Source of the DNA: Podospora pseudoanserina | Lineage: Eukaryota; Ascomycota; Sordariomycetes; Sordariales; Podosporaceae | Assembly: GCF_035222485.1 (NCBI RefSeq) | Contig: NC_085920.1 | Coordinates: 4,154,001-4,218,000, forward strand | Direction of reading: 5' to 3' | Length of the DNA stretch: 64,000 nt | Shown: one piece after another, positions 50,328 through 62,020 of the stretch | Layout: each line of letters begins with the position of its first letter | Numbering within the stretch: position 1 is the first letter of the stretch | The notes under the pieces: model-generated | Told to the model about the DNA's origin: nothing | The model's input: only the letters and a program-made list of their open reading frames with translations | The model's database searches: none | Position numbers and translations under genes: made by a program

Positions 50328-52324
50328 TCAATCAATGAGATGGCCCATACTCCTCGGCTTGCTACCAGGGGAGATCGTCTTCATAGCGGAAGCGACAAAC
50401 TCTTGGCTGGTAGGCGTGGTCGGTGGACTAGATGTAAGCCCAGCAGCTGGGAGTACAAGCGGTTCTGGCCGTCGAACTTGATCCTTGGGCCGCAATGATG
50501 GGAGACCGGCAGGTGAGTCGTCTGGCGGGGAGGACAAGTCGGATGAATCGGGGTCCAAAAACTGCTTCTTAGGGGTCTTTATTTCCCTGATTGGCACCGC
50601 TTTGGTAGCTTTGAACGTCTGGTTGATCCTGTTCTTGGGCTTGGGGGCTGCCTTCTTCGGTTGTCTCGGCTTTCTCTTGGGGGCGGCCTTTTGCGTCGCA
50701 GGCGCGGGCTCGGCCGCTGTGGTGGTGCTAAAGCTGAGCGTGCTCTGTTTAGGGGGTCTGCCCCTCGACCTGGGCGCTGGAAGGAGGGCGTTGCGAAGCT
50801 TGGGACTGGCAATCGGCGTCGGCATACCGCCTTGCTCGGCAAGTTTCGACTTGCAGTTGCCGGGAGTCTGTACTTCCTGCGAGGACCGCGAAGATTGTGA
50901 TGGTTGCGAAGACTGCGATGACTCGAACCCATCGTCATCGTCTTCTGTCCTTTTCCGCTTGCGCTCAAGTAGGATGTCGATTCTATTGCGCTCTAGGTTG
51001 GCGGCGTAGCGCTTCTCCTTCAGCTCATCCCCAGTGACCATGTAGGATTCCCGATCTCCTATATCTTGCTGATCCCAACGTGGCAAGTTGACCAACTCCG
51101 CGACGTCGTCACACTTCGCTTTGATGACCAGATCCCAGCAATCCTTGAATTCGATGCCCTGTGGCTCCGGATCAAGATTGATCCAGGCAGTAAGGCCGTC
51201 TCTCTTGCTCCGGGTCAGCTGGCATAGCTCCTTGACGAGTCTTCGCACGCCAGGGATTTTGAGCGTAGTCCCCACCACAACAACAGCGTCCGGAACTCTC
51301 CGTAGATCTGCCTTTGAAACCATCCCGATCGCATCCTCGTCGGGGTTGTATTCGTTGTATAGCACAATCCGTGGGCGTAACTTGCCGATGCCGTGACTTC
51401 GCTTCCCCGCAAAAGCCGTTCGTACTTCGTCCTGCTCCTTGCACTTCTCGCAGAGTGGGGGCTCCGGGCCCTGAAACAGCGACGGGTTGAAGGTCTCCAA
51501 GTGGTTACATTTTGTGCACACCATTTTCTCCAAGCCGCCATGGAGTTGAATCGTCGTTGGCCATGGGCCTTTGCTGTTCAGGGGCACATTCGTCGCGAGC
51601 GGTGGCATCTGAGTATCTAAACTATCGATATTCTGAGTGTACAAGCGCATGAGCCGGCCCTCTGAGGCAATGGATGCCAGCATGTGGTGGAACGACGTTG
51701 GCTTGGCTTCAGATGCCATCTGCGACAATTCGCGGACCATGTCGTGGAAGGAGGTGGTGGAGGAGTCGTGTTTGTAGACGGAGGCATCAAAAAGGTGCTT
51801 CCCAGACGCCTTGAGCTTGTGTTGGCCGCGCAGTGTCGTGAAGAGTCCTGTCGATGAACGAAAGTCGGGAACTGGGGGTCACATCTCAGTCAGCATTAAG
51901 GGGTACAGATGTTGGGTGGATGAAGGGTTAACCTACTGCCTGCAGAAACAGAGATTCCAGCGCCCGCAATCACCACAATCTTCTTCTTCTTTCTCAGGGC
52001 TGTCAACAGCCTCTGAAGATTCTCTTGGTCCTCATTGTCATAATTCTCCAGGTCGACATACTCGGTTGTACGGGGCCGTGGGGCTGCAACGCGACGGCGC
52101 TTGGTTGGTGGGGGACCGTCTGTCCGCACCTGGATCTCTCCCGAAAGGTCTGGCATGTCGTATGACTTCCGTGGAGTTGCGCTGCCCGAGGTAGTTGCGC
52201 TAGCACTCGGTGATGGGTATCGATTGGAAACATCCACGGCGGGTGAAGGGGGCGAAGGAGACTGTGAAAGGACCGAGAGAGGTGACGATGGAGAGGACGC
52301 TGTTGAGCGTCTGGAAAACGCCAT
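50328..52324 (-). CDS. NAD-dependent histone deacetylase, Hst3/Hst4-type sirtuin
   Basis: Class I sirtuin most like yeast Hst3/Hst4, which remove acetyl from histone H3 lysine 56 and guard genome stability; orthologues in other moulds influence secondary metabolism. Minus-strand exons 52324-51937 and 51871-50328 give 643 residues. Motifs: G-A-G-I-S (about 120-124), I-P-D-F-R-S (130-135), T-Q-N-I-D (208-212), catalytic H240 in L-H-G-G, zinc cysteines C248/C251 and C270/C273. The 65-nt intron (GTAGGT...CCCAG) lies between G-A-G-I-S-V-S-A-G and I-P-D-F-R. The C-terminal 200 residues are disordered and basic, with R-G-R-P-P (AT-hook like) directly followed by K-Q-S-T-L-S-F at 504-510. The N terminus is Ser/Pro rich with a K-R-R-R signal. 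Confidence 0.92.
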
Positions 52325-53891
52325 GGTGGCGGTCTAAGTTGGCGCCAGAGCGAAGAAAACCCAACAGTGTGTCAATGGTGTGGCTGGAGCAGAGTTTGTG
52401 GGTTTCGCAGGACCCTCGGGGTGAGGAGCAAGACGAGCGGAGGGCGGTCGGTGTTGGCCAAGTGTTGGTTATATCATGACGAGATGCCAAAGCCCACAGT
52501 GTGTAGAAAAAGGTTTTCCCCCAGGGTTGGGCGGATAATAACAGGTCGCGTGGACAATAGGTGAAAAGGCGCGCTCGGTGGGCCGTGGTTCACGCGTCGT
52601 TGGGTGAAATGGGACAAAATGAGGGTGGTTGAGTGCTTGGAATTACCCACGGCTGGGCATTGTTCGAGGTTGACGTTCGTTCTTTGCCGGGGCGCAGAAA
52701 GCGCAGAAAGGGGAGGATGCGAGTTTGCGATTGGCGGCAGATGCAGGCCGTGACAGCCAAGCAAAAGCCCCAGAAAATACCGCTTCCCTGGCACCTACGA
52801 TCCACTGTGCGTTCATCGGGGCAACGGTTAGAGGTATCCATCCATATGTATGTAGATCCAGGGATGTCTTAGATATCAGATGCCCACCCTAGGTATCTCG
52901 TATTATGGACGAGAAGAGAGAAAGGACTCTTGGAGCAGTTGTGGTTATTTAGGCCCAACCAAGGCCCTTCAACTATGGCCTTTCACCTCGACACTTTTGT
53001 GGACGTGCCCACGATGGCTCGGGCTATGGCTTTGGGCACTGAAGTGGCCTGTGCGAGGCTCAGGATGTTTAAGAACCAAATTCCTCAGGTAAGAAGGTCA
53101 CCAGCACTTTGATGCTTGGTTGGGCCAACCCATCATCTTCTGGCGATCTTGCTCTCCTTATCCATACATCCAGGGCGGGAAGGTAGTTTCCCGAGCTGTG
53201 ACTACCCGCAAAGCTTTTAGAGATTCAGCAATGTCAAATAGGACAAAATGTGAGGATAGCTGATCCTGACTACCCAGAAGCAAGATGACGTGCGTGTGCT
53301 GTGTGGGTACAAAGGTACGTACCTTAGCTGGGTGGGCGACCTAGCGTTGCTCGGAAACCAGGCAGCTTGGCATGCAGCACTTGCAAGGGGCGGTGGGCTG
53401 GCAGCCACAGCGTGTGGCTTTGTTCCCTTCAGGCTGCCAGGTGCCATTCACTTCACTCCGGGTGCGTTCTCAGTGGCTCTACGAGGTGTACGCAGTACAT
53501 GTTGCAAGCCGCCACAGCACACCACTCAGTAAGTATCTATGAGAAGCCATCTTCATCTTGCAGCCGCGTAGAACAAGACGATCATCAGCATTCATCAACT
53601 TCCATCAGTGTTCCATAAGCTCCATCATAGATACTGAAGTCCATCATCGCGCCAATACCATTTCAGTCACTGCTGCTTCACTTCATACACACCTAGCAAG
53701 TGGGACCTTCAACATAAATACAGCAGCAGCTTTTTTTTCACGGTAATTCCATAATCTGAAACACTCTCAAGCACACGTGAACCCAAAGCTCATTATCGTA
53801 TCAGAACAGACTTGCCAAGGTAACCCACCAAAACGGCCGACGGCGTTGAGTTTGAAGCTTTTCCAACAAGCCGAGGGCGGCGGCCCACATC
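52325..53891. promoter_or_regulatory. Divergent region between sirtuin and MED16
   Basis: 1.57 kb between divergent start codons, expected to hold both promoters. A possible two-exon small ORF at 52975-53263 is described as a finding. The stretch at 53560-53760 is rich in CATCA/TCATC steps. No repeat or RNA gene is evident. Confidence 0.45.
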
Positions 53892-56800
53892 ATGAGTGCC
53901 CATGACATGTCCCTCCTGGGCGGGGATTCCATGAGCATCGACTCTGGAATCCAGGTGATGCAGAGCATTCAAGGCATGGACGGTGCCATGGCTCTCGATG
54001 ATGTCGACCTCTTCGGAGATTCTGTTATGGACAATGCTCTGGGTACCCTGCCCCTGACCTCTCGCCCTCCTCCAAGTAAGCAGCTTCAGCAGCGGCTCGA
54101 CCAACTCCGAGCCCGTGGTTGCTGTCAGGGAATCGCTTGGGGCCGCTTGGGGAACATAGCCTGCGTCTCCAAAGATGGCATGTCGGTTGACATTCGCTAC
54201 ATGCGTTGCAATCCCGAGAACGGTGAATGGGATATGAATGATCCAAGCTCTTCTGCCACCATTTCACTGGTTCATGGTCCGCCCTCGTTCATCTCGCTGC
54301 CTTCTGCCGGCGCCCCCATAGTCCACGTCGCCTGGTCCCCTACCACGCATATGGCTGACTTGGCCGTCATTGATGCTCTCGGCCGCATCAGCATTCTCTT
54401 CTTCCCACTGCAGATCAACAGACCCTATCCTATGAGAAAATGGGATTCCGATCCTGTGGACGACCTCCACAGCGTCGTCGGTTGTCACTGGTTACCAATC
54501 GGTAACGCAGCAAGCCAGGGCCGAGGGGTATGCCGTTCTCTTTCAGGACCACATGTTTGGCAGTCTTGCTTACACTCGGTAGTTTCTCACCCAATGCAGC
54601 GGTGCACACTGGGCAGGGTCCGAATACAAATACAACCACATGGCTCAGCCGGCTTTTGGGCCGTCACATCCTCACCCTGGAAGGAGCGCGCTAGTGTGTG
54701 TTACCACAAATGGTCTTCTGAGGCTGTTCTATCAAATTAGCAGCCGGCATGAGGAAACGGCTCTCGAACTCGAGAGTGTGACGGCCGCCGATGATCTCAT
54801 CACGCACGCCTCTTTCTGCTGTGATAAACGTAAGACCCCGCCAGACTCGAAATGTGTTGCAGCAAAACTAATCTTTTTGGTCAGCAAACACCCTTCTCGT
54901 AGCTCTCGCTACGGCGTCGAAGCAGCTGAGGGTAGTGCGTGTTGGTGTGAACTGGGGGAATCCCCCAAGTGATAAGCAGGTGCACCCAGGCAGTATACAG
55001 TTAAGACCATCGATGAAAGAGGTGCATGTAGCCACCACCAGTTGGCTACAACATGGCCCGAGCGAATCAACTCTAGACTTTTCCATGGCACAGCTCTCTC
55101 ACCTCCTAGTCCTCCCGTCTTTCATGGAGACCAGTAACCCTCCAACCTTCGCCCCAGCGGTTGTTGTCACGGTGAGATCATATCTGCCAAACGAAACCTC
55201 GCCCTACGATCAGGAAACCCAGAGCATCATCGATCGCTGGGAGGTTCTGAACGATCAAGCCCAAGCACCACATCCCGCGTTTGAGCAGCTGGGTCCCCGG
55301 AACGGTGCTGGAGCTGCCCTCCCGGTAAGTTTCTATGAACTTTGATGATAGCAAAACCGCAGCTAATGGATAAATCAGACCATGACTAGGTTGCGGAAGC
55401 TGGAGCCAGTCACAATCCCCAAAGTGGTCATCTCGATGCATACGACCACCATACAGCTGGGAAGAGTCGTTTCCTTCACCTTTAGCGACGGCACCGTTCA
55501 GTACCGTGACAGGTTCACCATGGCTGAACTTTACAACGAGCACAACACCGAGAACATCAACAGCCCTCACCAGGTTGGGTTCCAGTTTGACGATCCGACG
55601 CCCTGTAAGTCCTCCATACTAGTGTGTTTGCAGGTACTAGCTCCATGGTGACTAATTTTCCCACTGTTCAGGTCTTCAGGTCGCTTTCTCTCCGAGCAAC
55701 TTTGCATTCGTCCAAGTGTGTGAGGATAACACATTGAAGCTGAGAAAACTCCATTATACAATGGGTGATTTAGGTTCCCTTCAAGACGGTTAGTGTGGTG
55801 ATGCTTCCTTCGGCCCATGTGAGAGACCCCCAACTAAATCTGTGATCTAGTCCAAGCAAGGGCTGTTCTGGCATCTCTCACAATGCCCATCTCTTTTGCC
55901 TGGCAACAGCAAATGACCTTTGATGACATCCTGGCGGTTGTCCGTCCCTTGACCCAGCATCCGAGTAAGTTTACCTCCTGGAAGGGTTGGTCACGCCTGG
56001 ATCTAACAAAAGTTCCATTTCAGAGTTCACAAATGCCTTGTTTAAGGAAATCATAACTCTGCTTCGGACTGTGGTCGACTACTCGGAAGAACAGCAGCAG
56101 CTTGTCGACACGCTCATCCGGAACAACCAGCTGCAGTCCTGTCTGAGCCTTCTGAACCACTTTGGCTTCAATGGGAACTTTGAAGCCAGGTCTTTCCACG
56201 GAAAGTTCGCCTCGGTCGCCCTCAACCTGAGAAACATCATTGTTCTCATTGTGCTTGCGAACCACAGCCCACAAAAGTCCAACGGGGTACTGAACCCGCT
56301 CGATGAATCAGAGGTGGTCGAGACCCTTGTCGGGTGCGCAGAATGGGCCGTCAGCTTGTTCTCGTGGCTCATCGACTCGCTCTTCAACCTGCTCGACGAC
56401 CCCGAGTTCATGGCGCTCCTTTCCGACCAGAGACGATTCCAGGAACTGGCGAGCTACCTCCACACCCGCAACGACGTCTCGGTCTATCTTCTCCTCTGCT
56501 CATCAACACGCAGCTTGCTCCAGGTTGCCTGCCGTCGGGTCGCGGGCTTGGAGGAAATCAGCAGCCGCGCGCTCACGTACTACAAGACTCACAGCGTGAC
56601 TGAGACAGGGGCTGCTCTTCACCATGCCTATCAGAGGATGTACCGCACCAGCTCCAGCAGCCCGGTTAAACCCCAGGATTTTGAACGCCTCTTGAGCACC
56701 CTCGGTAGGGACATTTCCACTGCCTATCAAAGAACGCTCACGGCGATGGCCAAGTCCAAGGACCAGACCCAGCCCGGAGCCACGGAGCAGCAGCAGCAGC

Positions 56801-57507
56801 AGGCCCAGCAGCGGGTGGAGCTTTTTGTAAAGTCGGCGCAGAACCGGTGGGAGCTAGAGATGCTGTCGGGGGCCAACCCGCCTAATATCTTCCGCGAGGT
56901 GCTCGCTCGCCTTTTTACGAGCACGCTGACGACGTTTAAGGCATTGACGGACCCCGCGAAGCTGTATTTTGCCAATTATGACCTGCTTGAAGTCAATGAT
57001 GATGCGAAGACGTTGAGGGCGAGGAAGAAGGCGGGGAAGTATGTGGATGTTTTTAAGAGGGTGGAGTTGGTTGCTAGGCAGCAGCAGCAAAACACGCAGT
57101 CTTTCCCTCCTGCTGCTGTGAGGAATGGGACTCAGGGGAAGGGTGGTGGTGGGGAGAATGTCAAGACTGAGGCTGGTGTGGGGGGTGCGGCAGGTGTGAA
57201 ACTGGGGGGCACGCCTTCGTTGACGTTGGGGTTGGCAGGGGGTGGTGGGGGTGGTTCTGCCGGTGCTGGCAATGGGGCGAATGGGGGTGCTGCTGTTGCC
57301 ATGACGCAGGTTCACAGCCCGAGGGATGAGGGAGCGGGAGGGGCGGGAGGTGGGCATGCTATTCGGTGGAGGCGGTGTGTGAGGTGTGCTTCGGTTATGG
57401 AGGACATTATGAACCAGCGGCCTGGGTTTACATATGTGCTGGCGCAGCAGCGGAAGTGCTGTTGTGGAGGGGCTTGGGCGCTGGTTGCGAAGGGGGCTTT
57501 GGGGTAG
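53892..57507 (+). CDS. MED16: Mediator tail subunit Med16 (Sin4)
   Basis: Part of the Mediator tail, passing signals from gene-specific regulators to RNA polymerase II. Exons 53892-54527, 54583-54829, 54885-55324, 55379-55604, 55672-55788, 55851-55964 and 56024-57507 give 1087 residues (yeast Sin4 974). The N-terminal half is the WD40-like Med16 domain: I-A-W-G-R-L-G-N-I-A, then V-V-G-C-H-W-L, then S-A-L-V-C-V-T-T-N-G. Intron 1 was placed with GTATGC and TAG because this alone joins both conserved frames; it is the least certain junction. The Q-rich stretch near the middle of exon 7 and a G-rich segment before the C terminus are low complexity. The end has a C-V-R-C...C-C-C-G-G cluster, possibly metal binding. 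Confidence 0.9.
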
Positions 57508-57715
57508 AAGAGATGAAAGTTTATGCGCTTGGATAGATCGTTCACAAGCTCACGGTCAAATTGTCCGTTCGTTGGGATACGAAAACTGACGTGTGGCTGC
57601 CAACCTGAGCATGACCGTTTCATTTCGTGTATACACAAGCCAGTTCTAATGAGTTGAAATCACTTCTTTTCTTTTTTCACCATAACCAACCCCTATTTTG
57701 CTTTGCCTTTTTGTC

Positions 57716-59052
57716 CTACGGTTCCCAAAGATACCTCTGCTCCACCACCCCCTCCTTCACCAACCCCCTCAACGCCATCCCATAATCCCCCCCATTCGGC
57801 GTCCTCAGCAGCGTATGAATATGAAACTTTGTCGGCTCCTTATTCGTCAAGAAAACCCCCGAGTGGTGATCAAACTCGACCAAAATCACGGGGCTCTGAA
57901 CCCGGTAGTAAAACGCATCGTGATCCCCAAACCCGCCAATCCAACAAAAGTACGTCTCGTGAAACCACTCCTTCAGCTGCTCAAGTCTGATCTTCCTCGC
58001 AGTGGAGGGGAGGTAGAGGAGGTACTCGTCCAAGATCTCCGCAACGAGATCCTGTTGGGACTGGGTCATCTCCGAGACTAACACCCCCTCATAAGGAACA
58101 ACCCTATTGTCCCGATAGGCACCGCAAAGGTGGCGTTGGTCGTCGTGGTTCCACCTCCCCTTTGGCATGGCGTCATCTTTTAAATTCTTATACACCTGCG
58201 CGAGTGTTTGTTTCTCAGCTGGTAAAGACTGCATCAGCTGCAACCCCAACTTCTCCTCCCGCTGCAGGATTTGGGTTCCTTTGTAGGGGCCCGAGTCAAT
58301 CATGTTCGGCTCTGCGCCTGTGAACCACGGGCTTATCACCACTTGGTCTTTGTAGAAGAAGAGGTTGAGGCAGAGGTGGTGGCCGTAGAAGGAGTAGCCC
58401 CAGGGTGTTGTGGTGGAGGGGGAGCCGAAGAGGACAAAGTTGTAGGAGTGCTCGTTGCAGATCTTCGGGGCGGAGACGAGCTCGCCGAGGAAGTGGTTGA
58501 TGCGCATGGCCGAGAGGGCTTTATAGTAGCCCTCGGGGGAGAGGGAGGATTGGAGGACTGAGAGGACGGCATCCCGGATTAGGGGGGTGAGCTCGTCGAG
58601 GCGGATGCCTTTGTTGGAGAGGAGGAATTCGGGGTTGGACCAGGTGCGCCATTCGGGGGAGTCGATGTGGTAGAGGGTGGATTTGAGTTGGGAAGGGGAC
58701 AACAGGGAGAGGAGGTTGGTGGTGGCGGTGACTATGGAGGAGATGGGGATTTCTTCTGGTGAGAGGTGGAAGAGGTTTGGTTTTACATTTCCTGGGAAGC
58801 GGGTTAGAATGGACGGCTCTGAATGAGCGTAAAGGGGTTATGAAACAGACCATCGCTGGTTACGCCCTTGAAAGGCTCCTGGTAGAGCTTCAGCCAGTGA
58901 AGGTAGAGGCCATGAAGCCATGGGGGGTTCCCCCCTTCAATGAATGCTTTGGCGTATTCATGGGCATCCTGCTTTTGCATCTCAGTGAAGCGGGGGATGG
59001 ACAAGTCAGGGAGGTGCTTATGGTATGTCTCGATGTTTGGTTGGTCTGCCAT
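57716..59052 (-). CDS. DUF3500 family protein
   Basis: Member of a family of unknown function found in fungi and bacteria; I make no functional claim. Minus-strand exons 59052-58851 and 58791-57716 give 425 residues. The 59-nt intron uses an unusual donor GTCTGT with branch TTCTAAC and acceptor CCCAG, and joins V-T-S-D-G to N-V-K-P-N-L-F, the pattern expected of the family. Conserved-looking blocks are W-G-Y-S-F-Y-G-H-H-L-C-L-N, the G-A-E-P segment, Y-Y-R-V-Q-S-P-V-I-L-V-E-F-D-H-H-S-G-V and H-I-H-T-L-L-R-T-P-N-G-G-D-Y-G. The clustered histidines may bind metal (inference). No signal peptide or membrane helix is visible. Converges with MED16 over 208 bp, and lies head to tail with the next gene. 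Confidence 0.88.
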
Positions 59053-59543
59053 TTTGACTGTCTGGTGTAGTGCTCGCAACTAAGATTACTAGATTGTCAC
59101 AATGACAACAAAGACTGAAGTGAGTGATGAGGTGAAGTGAGAATAGAATAAGAAGCTGAGGTTCTGTCACTAGGCATGTAGGTCTAGACACGGAAAGGCC
59201 CAGCCGGTGGTTGAATTGATGCCGGGGAATGAGGTAAAACTATCTCCCGGTCCCTGCAGCCACCTCGGCGTACCAGACATCGCCAAGGGCGGAATGAATT
59301 AGAGAAAGACGAATGATAACCCGGATGTGTGGGGTGATCAAGATGGTGGAGTTGGCTGCCCCTCCCCCGCTTCCCCAGCTCCCCGCTCTTGACTACATGC
59401 CTCCTGGGCACATGGGAGATGGGCGATGTGTGGTGGTAGATTCATATTCTCATAAGGGAAATGCTGGTGAAAGTGCAATTCAAGGCTATTTGCCCGATGC
59501 CAAAGACAACTCAAATCCATTCCGTGAACCAAATCCCACCACA
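59053..59543. promoter_or_regulatory. Upstream region of DUF3500 gene
   Basis: 491 bp between the ABM-like gene's stop codon and the DUF3500 start codon (both on the minus strand). It serves as promoter for the DUF3500 gene and 3' region for the other. Nothing else seen. Confidence 0.5.
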
Positions 59544-60256
59544 TCACAGCTCCTTAAAGTTAACATGGAACAAATCCACCCCTTTCCTCTTCGCTCTCAA
59601 CTCCCCAATATTCTCCTGAATAGCTACACCACACATATTAGCCACCATAGCCACCATCACCAAAGACATCACCACGACACTCACCTCCCGGCTTCCCTTT
59701 AGCCTCAACATGCGCCTCCTTACTGACCCACCCAATAACCATCCTCACACTCTTCTCCCCAGTCCCACCCCCATCAACCTTCACCTCCGCCCCATAATCC
59801 GCACCCTTATACCCCTCCAGCTTATCCCCCTCAACAGCACTGACAAACCGCCCAACCTGCTCCTCAAACCCCTCCTCCGTCTCAAAAGCAGTAAACACCT
59901 CAGTGCATGGCGCCTTCAACACAGCCGTGTCAAACTGATAAACAAATGTCTCTTGAGCCCTGACATGATCCTTGATGTCGGTGATGCACTGCTTTGCTGC
60001 AGAGGCGGATGACCATTCTGTATATGCGTTGTCAGTACCTCGTGACTTGGAAACATGATACCGAGAAAATGGGGGCGAACAGACCAGTTGCCAGCACCCA
60101 GGTCTTTGGATCCTCGAGCTTTTGGCCAAAGAAACCTTGCTGGAAATCAGGCTGGGACTTTACTTTGGCCACAGCATCTCCCGGAAGTTGATTGCCAGAG
60201 TCGAGAGACTCGACGTCGAGTGTTTGAAAGAGTGTGACGGTGGCGGACGATGGCAT
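59544..60256 (-). CDS. Small conserved protein, possibly two ABM-like (dimeric alpha-beta barrel) halves
   Basis: Minus-strand exons 60256-60085, 60017-59685 and 59623-59544 give 194 residues, assembled from donors GTCTGT and GTGAGT, branches ACTGAC and GCTAAT, and acceptors ATACAG and GTGTAG. The final exon supplies E-N-I-G-E-L-R-A-K-R-K-G-V-D-L-F-H-V-N-F, the usual closing strand of fungal proteins with an antibiotic-biosynthesis-monooxygenase-like fold. Each half has an opening Thr/Val-rich strand and a W-x-S segment (E-W-S-S near 58; G-W-V-S near 156). Family assignment rests on general pattern, not on a catalytic signature, so activity is unknown. ORF-only prediction would extend exon 2 wrongly to a glycine-rich end at 59638. 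Confidence 0.7.
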
Positions 60257-62020
60257 TGTTGAGATGTTTGGGCGTGGATGACTGTTGGTTTTGGGTTGAT
60301 GATTCTGGTTGCATGAAACTGTAATTGGGAAAGCTGGCCAGCTGAGAAACACGATGACGTATTAATTCAACTAACTTGTCAACTTGATAACTTGCCAGAC
60401 TGTACACCGTCAACAGCGGGATCCTTCACTTTCTTTAGGACCAGTCACAAATTGTCTACAGATCATGAGCAATGCACAAAGGAGCTAAAATGGGAGAAAT
60501 AGCGAGTTTGTTATTAAGAGTGTTCTATAAGAACCTTGAACATAGATCCACAACCCGAAACTCCCGGTTGCCGGTATGCATATGGTGTGTGAGACGGCGC
60601 GAAGTGCGAGAAGGGCACGGGCTTTGCGGATAAGAACGACATGTAGCGCGTTGCCCGCTGGGAGACGCGACCAGCCCAGCCCAAGCCACCTCTTGGCCCT
60701 TGCCCTAGAGAGAGTGTGGGATAGTCGAACCAGAGCGGGAACGAACATATCCAAGTGAATCTTCCTGGCCCGAGTCCGAGATGCTGGCTCCGGAGCAAAG
60801 TAGCTTCTGCACGAGTTGTTCCCCCGCCTTGAACTTGGCCTGTGGCGGGAAAAGACACCGGCGCATTGCCCTTACCATCGCGCTTGTCTCCTTCAGAAAA
60901 GATTCCAGTCTCAAAAGGGTGCTGGAGTGAAGTAGGTGATCTTCAGTACAGACGCGACGTCAGTTATCAACCTAGTTACTCCCGAACACGCATGCCTGAG
61001 CACGCGCAGTCGTTGCAATAATATACCCTCTCGATAACCGTCCTCACAGCCAACGCATATGCTCTGTTGAAATTGCTGGCGGGCTTAACATCGATTTGAA
61101 TGCCGTGAAATACAACCTCGATGTACCCTGTGACGCAACGGCCCAAGGCAAGACTGCCGGCGGGATGAATACCAATCCCTACAGAACGTGAAGAGCAATC
61201 TCTGCGGGGGCCACGCCGATGGGGCCTTTTAAAAGGTCATGCCCAGGACTTACTTCCCAACATCAGTCGAAAGCAGTCGATGTCGAAAGCAGTCGAGCTG
61301 ACGGAGGAACACGCAAATGGCAGTTTCAAAGTCATGCCTAGAGCAACGCAAGAAGTCACCGTGTCAACGGGTCCAATATGGACACACTCTAGGGTACGCC
61401 AACACCTAGAGCGGACTGAAGCAGTTTAACTGTCATGCCCAGGACTAACTGCTAGCCTGTCGTTGGCTGAAGAAACGATGTGCCTATCGCAATCGGGGCC
61501 TTTTAGAGTCCTGCCCAAGACACGTGTGGAATCGTATTGAAGTCGAAGATGGGGCGGTGACAGGAGCCGCCTTCAGGGCTGACATGTTGCCAAGATGTTT
61601 GATGTTAACAGGGCAATATGACGGGGCCAATTCTCTGGGAAGAGCGACGACGCCTCGGCACAGAGTATGCTGATCAGCTGACATTCATGTTGCCGAACTG
61701 GCAACTCGGATTGGCGGGGGCGTGTGTGCAAAAAAGCTGAAAGCGTCGAGGGTCATGTTGACCGGGCGCACACACGCTTCAGGGTGAATAGAAGGGTAGC
61801 CATGATCTAGATGGAGCAATTTGTTGTTATACTCAGGCAATGAACCAATCGACAGAATGACCTACTAAGTTGACAACGAGATTATGTCAATATTCTTGAT
61901 GGCCTGTAACTTCGGAATAGCATGTTGCCGAGGGGCGCAACAGCTGGTGGTGGTGATGATGGCTGTTCAAGGTGATGTGAACCGGAGAGGGAAAAGAGAA
62001 GAAGCCGGAGAAAGACAACA
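60257..62020. other. Gene-free region with decayed short repeats
   Basis: 1.76 kb before the esterase relic. Two loose repeat families occur. One has a core like GTCATGCCCAGGAC, seen near 61237, 61331, 61431 and 61506. The other is CATGTTGCC, seen near 61581, 61687, 61754 (diverged) and 61921. A 15-bp unit GTCGAAAGCAGTCGA is doubled near 61265-61296. No intact coding frame. Confidence 0.45.
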
